DNA from: Lachnospiraceae oral taxon 107 str. F0167
GTDB taxonomy: Bacteria; Bacillota; Clostridia; Lachnospirales; Lachnospiraceae
DNA: 64,000 nucleotides
Direction of reading: 5' to 3'
Assembly (NCBI GenBank): GCA_000209465.1
Contig: GL890587.1
Coordinates: 78,032-142,031, forward strand
Below, one piece after another: positions 36,786 to 43,264 of the stretch. The position numbers were made by a program, and so were the translations under genes. Under the pieces are notes generated by a model, which saw only the letters and a list, made by a program, of their open reading frames with translations, searched no databases and was not told the DNA's origin. Each line of letters begins with the position of its first letter. Within the stretch, counting starts at the first letter, position 1.

Positions 36786-36950
36786 TTATATCTTCTCTGT
36801 TTCTCTCTTGATTAGCTTCAGTATTTTGTCCTTGTATGTTTCCCCTGTACCTTGCTTGAAATGTAGGTTTACAGTATATTTTGTTTTTCCAATATCCATT
36901 ATTAACTGTTTATGTGCCAGTTCTTTTATCTTTATTTTTTCTTCTTCCAT
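36786..36950 (-). CDS. TnpW-like transposon protein
   Basis: A 54-aa protein on the minus strand with a GGAGG ribosome site just before its ATG (36950). The core T-K-Y-T-V-N-L-H-F followed by G-E-T-Y-K-D-K-I-L-K-L-I-K matches TnpW, a small protein of unknown role carried by Tn4451-type elements. It lies 40 bp inside the left end of the element. Confidence 0.75.
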   Translation of the reverse strand: MEEEKIKIKELAHKQLIMDIGKTKYTVNLHFKQGTGETYKDKILKLIKRETEKI

Positions 36951-36974
36951 AAGTCCTCCTTTCCGTTTTTAGGC

Positions 36975-37011
36975 AAAGAAAAAACAGTAAATCTTTTTTT
37001 GACTTACTGTT
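36975..37011 (-). terminator. minus-strand terminator between sdpI and tnpW
   Basis: AACAGTAA (36983-36990) and TTACTGTT (37004-37011) form an 8-bp stem whose U tract is read on the minus strand. It closely resembles the hairpin at 39673-39703 before the DUF3847 gene. Confidence 0.65.
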
Positions 37012-37037
37012 CCTGTGATATTAAATTATGCAATTTT

Positions 37038-37685
37038 CTATTTTGTTACTTGATGGCTGTAAATCAAATCAACAGCTAACCCCAGTAGAATAACGATAGC
37101 AATCAACACATATAATATTATGTTATGAAATATCAAACTGAATATTGAAATGAGAGTTCCTGTTATCATAATTGTAATCCCTGAAATTCTTTGGCATTTC
37201 TTCCATATCTCATCATTTTTCATACTATGGTTTGTTCTAAACCCTAAAACACCATTTTTCTTCAGTTTAGGCATTACATTACCAATTACAATAAAGATAA
37301 TTCCCACTAAAAAAAATAAAGCTTGTTCCAACTCAAAAGAGGCAAAAGACAGTTTTTCAGCCTTACTCAAACCCGAATAAATCATCACTCCAGAAATAAT
37401 GTTAAAAATCAGCAATGAACAAATTCCAATAATTAAACCGTTCTTTTCGTTATTATTCCCTTGTACCTCCTGTTTCTTGGCAATTCTCCCCATAAGTAAT
37501 AAAAATTGCCCAAATAGAATTGTTACAACTGGGAATATCAAAATTTCATATTTACTGCCCCATCTATCAACCTTATTGTCAATATTATAGTGAGCGGGTA
37601 TTAAATCTGGTAAGAACAACAATGCAACAATACTCGCAACTAATGGCAAAAACATAAGTATATAAAACAGTTTTTTATTTTTCAT
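37038..37685 (-). CDS. SdpI-family membrane immunity protein
   Basis: A 215-aa protein with six hydrophobic segments. The N-terminal P-A-H-Y-N-I-D-N-K-V-D-R-W-G-S-K is the DUF1648 motif and N-G-V-L-G-F-R-T-N-H-S with a following W is the SdpI signature. In Bacillus subtilis SdpI protects against the killing factor SdpC and sequesters the repressor SdpR. No SdpC-like toxin gene is present, so immunity to other producers or a general envelope role is more likely. It overlaps the upstream regulator gene by 11 bp. Confidence 0.9.
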   Translation of the reverse strand: MKNKKLFYILMFLPLVASIVALLFLPDLIPAHYNIDNKVDRWGSKYEILIFPVVTILFGQFLLLMGRIAKKQEVQGNNNEKNGLIIGICSLLIFNIISGVMIYSGLSKAEKLSFASFELEQALFFLVGIIFIVIGNVMPKLKKNGVLGFRTNHSMKNDEIWKKCQRISGITIMITGTLISIFSLIFHNIILYVLIAIVILLGLAVDLIYSHQVTK

Positions 37686-37950
37686 TTTTTTCTCCTTTCA
37701 AATCAGAAATCCAAATAATTGCTTCATCTAAAATAGATAAATTTAATTCATAAAAGATAAAGTTCTTATACTTTGTTTCGTATATCAAATCGGCTTTCTT
37801 CAGCTTCGCTAAATGATAAGATAGGGCTTGAGGAGACATTTCCAAATTTTCAGCCAAATCTCCAGAATTTATTTTTCCATCCTTTAACTTCATCAAGATA
37901 TTTCTTCTATTATCATCTGCTAATGCTGACAAAATATCTTTAATTGCCAT
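37675..37950 (-). CDS. SdpR-like ArsR-family autorepressor
   Basis: A 91-aa winged-helix protein without metal-binding cysteines. The start I-K-D-I-L-S-A-L-A-D-D-N-R-R-N-I-L and the helix S-P-Q-A-L-S-Y-H-L-A-K-L fit SdpR. It is encoded immediately before the SdpI-like gene, as in the classic pair, and probably represses its own operon. An AT-rich inverted repeat upstream (37977-38037) is a candidate operator. Confidence 0.9.
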   Translation of the reverse strand: MAIKDILSALADDNRRNILMKLKDGKINSGDLAENLEMSPQALSYHLAKLKKADLIYETKYKNFIFYELNLSILDEAIIWISDLKGEKNEK

Positions 37951-37976
37951 TACATCACCTCGCAGCCTATTTCAAT

Positions 37977-38037
37977 AATTATTTAAATAGATTATATCTT
38001 TTTCAATAAAAGAAATCAACTCTATTTAAAAATAATT
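37977..38037. promoter_or_regulatory. candidate SdpR operator
   Basis: AATTATTTAAATAGA (37977-37991) and TCTATTTAAAAATAATT (38021-38037) are inverted copies differing by a two-base insertion, placed upstream of sdpR. Confidence 0.5.
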
Positions 38038-38045
38038 TTTAATAG

Positions 38046-39077
38046 TTATAAGTCTAACTCATTCTTCTTTACCTGTGTTAGTTGCTTTTCTTGTTCCTGT
38101 AACTGCTCTATGCAGGTCTTAACTTTTTCTGCCTGTTTAACTTCTTCTCGTATTTCTAATATTTGATTGTATAGGCTATTTTTCGCTTTCTTCATATTGG
38201 CAACTTCTGATTTCCATTTGGATATACTTAAGGTCTTACTTTCTCCTAAATATTCTTTCAAATATTTCTTTGCACTTTCAAATAAAATAATCTCTGCGGT
38301 ATGTTCGTTGTAAAAATCTTCCTGTTTGCTCCTCTTTAGTTTGGTATAGGCTTTATAGGTATCTTTAAGCTTCAAATATTTTTTGGCTTGGTCGATGAGT
38401 TGTACTCTGTCATCTATTTTCTTTTCGATATCTTTAATAGCTCTTGTAGTCTTGTAATTCTTATCTCTTAATGCTGATATACTTTCTTTCAATTCGGATA
38501 TTGATGTAATATTTTTTTCTTTAAGGAATTGATAGCTTTCAATATATTTTTCTAAGTCTGCATTGTGGTTATCTGAGTTTTACTTTTTCTCCGTTTTCAT
38601 CAAGGATATATTCCTTTTTTGATTTCGCTCCCCATGTTTTATCTTCGTTTAGCGGTCGCATAGTTAAAAGTATATGGGCGTGTGGGTTTCCATCATTTTT
38701 ATCGTGTAGGGCAATATCGGCACACATACCGACTTTCACAAAATTTTCTTTTACATATTCTCTTACAAGATTTATTTGTTTTTCTCTGCTTAATTCTTTA
38801 GGTAATGCAATTTCTATTTCTCTTGCAAGCTGTGAATTTTTACTTTTTTCTATTTTCTCCACGCTATTCCATAAGACAGAACGGTTTGAAAATTCTTCAG
38901 ATGCATTTTGCGGTAATAGAATTTCGGTATGGGCTATTCCACCTTTTCTTGTAAAGTCATGGACTACTCCGTCATATTCGTTTTTTATTTTTTCGCCACT
39001 ACGATAAGCGGAAGCTGCTACTGCACTTTTATTTTTTCCTCTTGAGATAATCTTTATCTGAGATGATATATCGCCAT
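38046..39077 (-). pseudogene. MobA/MobL (MobQ-type) relaxase, broken
   Basis: The conjugative nickase of the element. The real start is ATG 39077 (AGGAGG at 39087-39092), encoding M-A-I-Y-H; a missing base near 39058-39064 shifts the frame before I-K-I-I-S-R-G-K-N-K-S-A-V-A. The metal-binding H-A-H is present in N-P-H-A-H-I-L-L-T-M-R. After E-N-G-E-K-V-K-L-R a stop at 38569 is followed, in another frame, by the C-terminal coiled-coil part (E-K-Y-I-E-S-Y-Q-F-L onward, to 38046), so a middle segment has been deleted. The two long frames are 38569-39183 and 38046-38492. No intact relaxase remains. Confidence 0.8.
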
Positions 39078-39275
39078 AAGAAAAAACCTCCTCTCTTTTC
39101 TGATATGGATATGGTGGCGATGATAAAGACTTCCTAAAAAAATCGGATTGCTTTTTATCCGATTTCTTTTGGGAAGTACACAAGGGGTAGGAAATTTATT
39201 TCCGTAGGGGAGTGTAGCTCCCCTGTATCAGCGTTAGCTGATATGCCCTCTGCTAAGAGCCTTCGGAGAACGCAC

Positions 39276-39305
39276 ACACCCTTTAGGGTGTATAAGTGCG
39301 CCCTT
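39276..39305. other. MobQ-type origin of transfer (oriT)
   Basis: A 7-bp inverted repeat ACACCCT-TT-AGGGTGT (39276-39291) is followed directly by TAAGTGCGCCCTT (39293-39305), the core and layout of RSF1010/R1162-type oriT. It lies just upstream of the relaxase gene, the usual place. Further hairpins (GGGGAG/CTCCCC, ATCAGC/GCTGAT) crowd 39208-39242. Confidence 0.72.
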
Positions 39306-39317
39306 GTAAACAAGGGA

Positions 39318-39638
39318 TTATTCCTCTGTTTCCATTTCTTCCTCTTGTGTTCCTGTATTTCGATTTTCGCTTTGTTCTCGCTTCTCTATGATTTTTAGGA
39401 TTTTTTGATTGACTTCTTCTTTGATTTTTGGGAATGTGATTAGCTGATAGAATTCATCTTTGGTAAAATCCTTGCTTTCGGTAAAGATACTTTCAAAGAC
39501 TGCTCCTTTTTCATAAAGACGTCTATCTCTTTTTTTTCGCTCTTCCTGTTTCTGCTGACTGATGAGTTTCTTTCTTTTGTTTTGTAACTGCTTGATTTCT
39601 TCTTCCGCCATTAAGATTTTTTTGTCTATATTTTTCAT
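39318..39638 (-). CDS. DUF3847 family protein
   Basis: A 106-aa basic coiled-coil protein with K-Q-L-Q-N-K-R-K-K-L-I in the N-terminal half, K-R-D-R-R-L-Y-E-K-G-A-V-F-E-S in the middle and an acidic tail. The middle part is the DUF3847 pattern, found next to MobA/MobL relaxases in Firmicute mobilizable elements, probably as an oriT accessory protein. ATG 39638 is preferred over 39788 because the longer frame crosses a terminator and AGAGGAAAAG precedes this start. Confidence 0.72.
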   Translation of the reverse strand: MKNIDKKILMAEEEIKQLQNKRKKLISQQKQEERKKRDRRLYEKGAVFESIFTESKDFTKDEFYQLITFPKIKEEVNQKILKIIEKREQSENRNTGTQEEEMETEE

Positions 39639-39672
39639 TTTCTCTTTTCCTCTCTTTCTAATTTTGAGCAAT

Positions 39673-39703
39673 AAAAAAAACAGTAAACCGATTTGATTTA
39701 CTG
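39673..39703 (-). terminator. minus-strand terminator upstream of the DUF3847 gene
   Basis: CAGTAAA (39681-39687) pairs with TTTACTG (39697-39703); eight A's at 39673-39680 give the U tract on the minus strand. It would end transcripts from the hxlR gene or attenuate readthrough into the mobilization genes. Confidence 0.7.
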
Positions 39704-39746
39704 TTTCGTGAACTGCTATGTTATAGCTTGTATTTAATTGTTTTAC

Positions 39747-39765
39747 TTCGACAAACTGGAATTGT
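39747..39765. repeat. 19-bp direct repeat, copy 1
   Basis: TTCGACAAACTGGAATTGT, identical to 41048-41066. The two copies bracket the hxlR-cupin cargo. Confidence 0.8.
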
Positions 39766-39781
39766 TCTAGCTTTTCAAATA

Positions 39782-40132
39782 CTAACACACTTGATTCTGT
39801 TCAATAATTGATTTATAGTAGTTACCAAAATCAGCAAGTGAATTAACAATTGGAAGCATTTTTGTTCCGAGTTCCGTTAAGCCGTATTCAACTCTCAGTG
39901 GATGCTCATGGTAATCGTGGCGATATGCCAGTCCATCACTCATCATTTGTCTTAAACTATCTGTCAAAACCTTTTGTGAAATACCGTCTATACTTCGTTG
40001 TAGCTCATTGAATCTCCATGGACGCTCTTTCAAGTTACGCAAAATCAGCAATTTCCATTTTCCTCCGATGAGAGATACTGCTGTTGCAACTGGGCATTCC
40101 GGTAATTCTTCTTTTGCTCGCATAATTCTCAC
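39782..40132 (-). CDS. HxlR-family transcriptional regulator
   Basis: A 116-aa winged-helix regulator with C-P-V-A-T-A-V-S-L-I-G-G-K-W-K-L-L-I-L near the N-terminus, the HxlR hallmark, and the wing segment H-P-L-R-V-E-Y-G-L-T-E-L-G. The single early cysteine (C-P) often serves as a redox or aldehyde sensor in this family. It is divergent from the cupin gene across 133 bp that must hold both promoters, so the cupin is the likely target. ATG 40132 or 40123 may be the start. Confidence 0.92.
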   Translation of the reverse strand: MRIMRAKEELPECPVATAVSLIGGKWKLLILRNLKERPWRFNELQRSIDGISQKVLTDSLRQMMSDGLAYRHDYHEHPLRVEYGLTELGTKMLPIVNSLADFGNYYKSIIEQNQVC

Positions 40133-40265
40133 CTCCGAGTCTATTGTAACACATTCAATTTTGAGTGTACAGTTACAAAAAGGTGCGTACTTGTTTTTGT
40201 ATGTGTCTCACACTATACTAATACCAAGCAAGCAGAAACTACAAATTAACCATGGAGGTATTATT

Positions 40266-40619
40266 ATGGCAAATCACACAAAAACAACTATTGGAAAGGA
40301 AAACCGAATTGAGTTGCATGAAAAGTTGTCTTTAACAGGTGCAGAAATCAGTTTGAACGAACTACCTGCAGGAGCAAATGTCCCATTTGTTCATTCTCAT
40401 AAAGAAAATGAAGAAATCTATGGAATTCTTTCAGGTAACGGCAAAGCCATAATTGATGGAGAAGAAATCAGTCTTTCAACTGGAGACTGGCTGAAAATCG
40501 CACCTGCTGCAAATCGTCAGTTTTTTGCATCCGATATTTCCGGAATTACTTATATCTGCATTCAGGTAAAAGAAAATTCTCTGGAACATTTTACAGCAGA
40601 GGATGCCGTAATCGGCTAA
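40266..40619 (+). CDS. cupin-domain protein
   Basis: ATG 40266 follows GGAGG at a good distance and gives 117 aa. A single cupin barrel is visible: V-H-S-H-K-E-N-E-E-I-Y-G-I-L-S-G-N-G with metal-binding His and Glu residues, then G-D-W-L-K-I-A-P. Small cupins of this kind bind a metal and act as isomerases, dioxygenases or sensors; the substrate cannot be told. Divergent from hxlR and followed by a strong terminator. Confidence 0.9.
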   Translation: MANHTKTTIGKENRIELHEKLSLTGAEISLNELPAGANVPFVHSHKENEEIYGILSGNGKAIIDGEEISLSTGDWLKIAPAANRQFFASDISGITYICIQVKENSLEHFTAEDAVIG

Positions 40620-40637
40620 TAAAAAGTATTTATTTAC

Positions 40638-40682
40638 AGAAATGCACAGTTCCCGATATGCTAAGAACTGTGCATTTCTTTT
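40638..40682 (+). terminator. terminator after the cupin gene
   Basis: Perfect 15-bp stem (40638-40652 with 40665-40679) followed by T's. Confidence 0.92.
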
Positions 40683-41116
40683 TTCTTCAATTTTACGATT
40701 TCTCAATTTTTCGAACTTGAAGTTATCGTTCTATATATTCACCATTTCTCAGCACAATGATTTGACTTAGATTCTTACTAACCGCAAACTGACGAACATC
40801 ATTATTCGCCTTCAAACTTGCTGGCGGCGAACAGCATTTCGTGCTGTTTGCGGACGGCAAGTACACAGGGAATAACCGCATAAGCGGTGCAAGGAGGTGT
40901 AGCCACTTTGACGGAACGAAGTGACGAAACATTCTCGGTCATGCAGCTTTTTTATGCTGACAGAGAATGAAGCTCCGCAGGACGCACGATACTCCCGACA
41001 GGAGAGTATAGAAGTGCGCCCTTTAGTTCCTAAAGGGATTTTATCAGTTCGACAAACTGGAATTGTGCGTTTGAAGCGAAGCAAAATACGAATGCACCGC
41101 AGCAATAAATTTCTGT
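40683..41116. other. non-coding stretch with a second oriT-like site
   Basis: No convincing gene. It is richer in G and C than its surroundings and full of hairpins. At 40989-41023 an imperfect inverted repeat (ATACTCCC/GGAGAGTAT) precedes GAAGTGCGCCCTT, the same core as the oriT at 39293. The arms differ from the first oriT, so this looks like the remains of another mobilizable element rather than a simple duplication. Confidence 0.6.
41048..41066. repeat. 19-bp direct repeat, copy 2
   Basis: Identical to 39747-39765; it lies 25 bp after the second oriT-like core. Confidence 0.8.
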
Positions 41117-42025
41117 TTAACGATTTCTTTTTCCGGTATTTTCTGTCCCTCGGATTTCCTCATGATAGAAATAATCCACAATCACCGGATGTCCCTGCGT
41201 GACCCTGCCATAAGGCATTTCATTATCCACAAAGGGACAATCATACTTCTTAGCCATTTCCGCAGCTTTTACTTCAAGCGCTTCAAAGTAGCTGCGGTTA
41301 TGCTTGTTATAGATCTCATCGTAAAGCGGTACAAGATCAGGATATTTTCCGGCGATATAATCCATGATCGTCTTTTTGAAGCCGCCCCGAAGATTGAGGT
41401 TTTCGAGCCAGAACAGATCGCATTGATCCTTTACCCGCTCAAAGATGGCTTCAAAGTCCGTGATCCCGGGTAATACCGGGGATACGAAACAGACTGTACG
41501 GATTCCTGCGTCATATACCTGCTTCATAGCAGCGATACGCCGTTCAATGCTCGAAGCAGAGTCCATATCGTTCTTGAAATTTTCATCCAGTGTGTTGATC
41601 GACCATGAAACGGTCACTCGTCCAAGCTTCTTCAGCAGATCAATATCCCTTACCACAAGATCAGACTTTGTGCAGATCAGAATATCTGCGTCACTGCCAA
41701 TCAACTGCTCCAGAAGTTTTCTGGTATTCCCGAATTGCTCCTCCTGTGGATTGTAGCCATCCGTCACAGAACCGATGACCACCCGCTGTCCGGCATATTT
41801 CTTCGGATTTTTAATTTCCGGCCAATGCTTCACATCAAGGAAAGTGCCCCATTCCTCCGTGTGTCCGGTAAAGCGCTTCATAAAAGAAGCATAGCAATAC
41901 TTGCAGGCATGTGTACAGCCCACATAGGGATTGACCGAATAACCGCCTACCGGCAGACTGGACTTGGTCATGATGTTCTTTGTTTCCACCTCACAAATAA
42001 GGATTCCATCGATTACTTCTGCCAT
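41117..42025 (-). CDS. radical SAM mobile pair protein B
   Basis: A 302-aa radical SAM enzyme with the cluster motif C-T-H-A-C-K-Y-C near residue 37 preceded by G-G-Y-S-V-N-P-Y-V-G, as in spore photoproduct lyase-like proteins. The whole gene set (two radical SAM genes plus MarR, carried on mobile elements of gut anaerobes) matches what NCBI families call the radical SAM mobile pair system; its biochemical role is not known to me. It overlaps pair protein A by 13 bp. G+C is visibly higher than in neighbouring genes, a sign of separate origin. Confidence 0.85.
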   Translation of the reverse strand: MAEVIDGILICEVETKNIMTKSSLPVGGYSVNPYVGCTHACKYCYASFMKRFTGHTEEWGTFLDVKHWPEIKNPKKYAGQRVVIGSVTDGYNPQEEQFGNTRKLLEQLIGSDADILICTKSDLVVRDIDLLKKLGRVTVSWSINTLDENFKNDMDSASSIERRIAAMKQVYDAGIRTVCFVSPVLPGITDFEAIFERVKDQCDLFWLENLNLRGGFKKTIMDYIAGKYPDLVPLYDEIYNKHNRSYFEALEVKAAEMAKKYDCPFVDNEMPYGRVTQGHPVIVDYFYHEEIRGTENTGKRNR

Positions 42026-42714
42026 GATCTCTGTACCTCTAACACTTTATTGAATTCCTCCGGCATTTCCTGAATCATATTTTCATCCCCTATGATAGGG
42101 ACAAGGTCTTCCTTCATAAACACCGGAATACCGAGCGCATGTGCCTGATCCGTCAGAGACCATGCCCACTCCGGCTCCGTATGAACCTTCCTGCTCTGAA
42201 CCCCGGTCATAGTGCCGACAACGATCCAGTTGATTCCGGAAAGGTCAACTGTGTCGGGATCGTCGAATAACGGCTCAAAGGTAACATGGTAATGTTTTGC
42301 TCTGACGTTTTTCCGAAGGGCGTCAATACGCCACAGTTCTGCTTTCCTCGTCACCGTAACGCCAAACCATGCGTTTTCCAGATCGGTATCAAAATCCAGC
42401 AGATCGGGGCACTTGGTCAGGAACAGGAACTGATGCTGTGGATTTTCACGGATCTTTGCAAATACCTCGTCTCTCCATTCCGGCTTCCATCCGGAGAGAT
42501 CGCTCATGCCGGTAAGAAGAAAGTTCTGCGGACGTTTCTTTTCCATCATCTTGAGCTTGCCCGGAAAGAACTCAGGATCAGCAAAGTCATCGATCATATG
42601 CCAGCGCTTTACATTGTTGCGGGCATAGCAATATGCACACCCCACTGTGCAGCCGATGACGAGATTCATGTTCTGAATCTGATCTTTGATACAAATACTC
42701 ATGACTTCTGCCAC
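42013..42714 (-). CDS. radical SAM mobile pair protein A
   Basis: A 233-aa protein with the cluster motif C-T-V-G-C-A-Y-C-Y-A-R near residue 22 and the phage-Gp37/68-like (DUF5131) layout F-L-F-L-T-K-C-P and F-E-P-L-F-D. It is the partner of the downstream radical SAM gene, overlapping it by 13 bp and overlapping the MarR gene upstream by 16 bp, so all three are translated together. A tyrosine-rich stretch after the cluster suggests close packing with its partner; that is speculation. Confidence 0.85.
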   Translation of the reverse strand: MAEVMSICIKDQIQNMNLVIGCTVGCAYCYARNNVKRWHMIDDFADPEFFPGKLKMMEKKRPQNFLLTGMSDLSGWKPEWRDEVFAKIRENPQHQFLFLTKCPDLLDFDTDLENAWFGVTVTRKAELWRIDALRKNVRAKHYHVTFEPLFDDPDTVDLSGINWIVVGTMTGVQSRKVHTEPEWAWSLTDQAHALGIPVFMKEDLVPIIGDENMIQEMPEEFNKVLEVQRSWQK

Positions 42715-43136
42715 TCCTCAAGATTCTTTCTGATGCGGTCGAGGCATTCCTCAAACCGGGTAATTTCTTCCTCTGAAAAACCCTTGTAGTAAATGCTGCC
42801 CATCTCATCAGATACAGAATCGTACTCGCCCTTTAAGGCATGTGCTTTCTCAGTCAGAAACAGGAGTGTTTTCCTTTTGTCCGTTTCAGACTGAACACGG
42901 CTTATCAGCCCTTGATGTTCCATTCTTTCCAGCATCGTCGTAAGAGATGTTATCGCTAATCCGCATTTGACCGAGAGTGACCTGATCGAGATTCCATCCT
43001 CTTGCCACAGCACATAAAGAATGCGCCCCTGGGCTCCATTGAACGCATCAATATTCTTTTCGCTGAGAATCTTCTCAAAAATCCGGTCACCAAGCTGTTT
43101 TATTTTGGTGACAAGAAATCCTCCATTTGTTTTCAT
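42699..43136 (-). CDS. MarR-family regulator of the radical SAM pair
   Basis: A 145-aa winged-helix MarR protein: the core G-I-S-I-R-S-L-S-V-K-C-G-L-A-I-T-S-L-T is the recognition helix region and R-V-Q-S-E-T-D-K-R-K-T the wing. First gene of the three-gene cassette. A long inverted repeat at 43142-43184 directly upstream is its probable operator, giving autorepression of the whole cassette until a ligand binds. Confidence 0.9.
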   Translation of the reverse strand: MKTNGGFLVTKIKQLGDRIFEKILSEKNIDAFNGAQGRILYVLWQEDGISIRSLSVKCGLAITSLTTMLERMEHQGLISRVQSETDKRKTLLFLTEKAHALKGEYDSVSDEMGSIYYKGFSEEEITRFEECLDRIRKNLEEWQKS

Positions 43137-43141
43137 GTAAA

Positions 43142-43194
43142 AGCTCCTATATAGTAGTTTATAAAAACATACTATATAGGGGCTTTATTGTCAA
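43142..43194 (-). promoter_or_regulatory. promoter and palindromic operator of the MarR-radical SAM cassette
   Basis: Arms CCTATATAGTA (43146-43156) and TACTATATAGG (43170-43180) are a perfect 11-bp inverted repeat with a 13-bp centre, extended by AGC/GCT after one mismatch. A minus-strand TTGACA (43194-43189) lies immediately outside, so the right arm covers the likely -10 region. Confidence 0.82.
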
Positions 43195-43264
43195 TAGTTT
43201 GTATGTCTGAATAAAGGAAAATTCTAATTTTTATCTCTAAATAATTAACAATATTATACCATTT

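Noticed and set aside
37038..37950. Toxin-antitoxin or bacteriocin cluster with SdpI/SdpR
   Set aside because: No SdpC-like toxin or export gene is nearby, so only immunity-type function is supported.
39639..39788. Upstream extension of the DUF3847 frame
   Set aside because: It crosses a minus-strand terminator and adds residues unlike the family; ATG 39638 has a ribosome site.
40008..40265. Upstream extension of the cupin frame
   Set aside because: It runs antisense through hxlR and its promoter; ATG 40266 follows GGAGG and starts a normal cupin.
41162..42789. Plus-strand open frames across the radical SAM genes
   Set aside because: They are antisense shadows of G+C-richer genes, without ribosome sites or family features.
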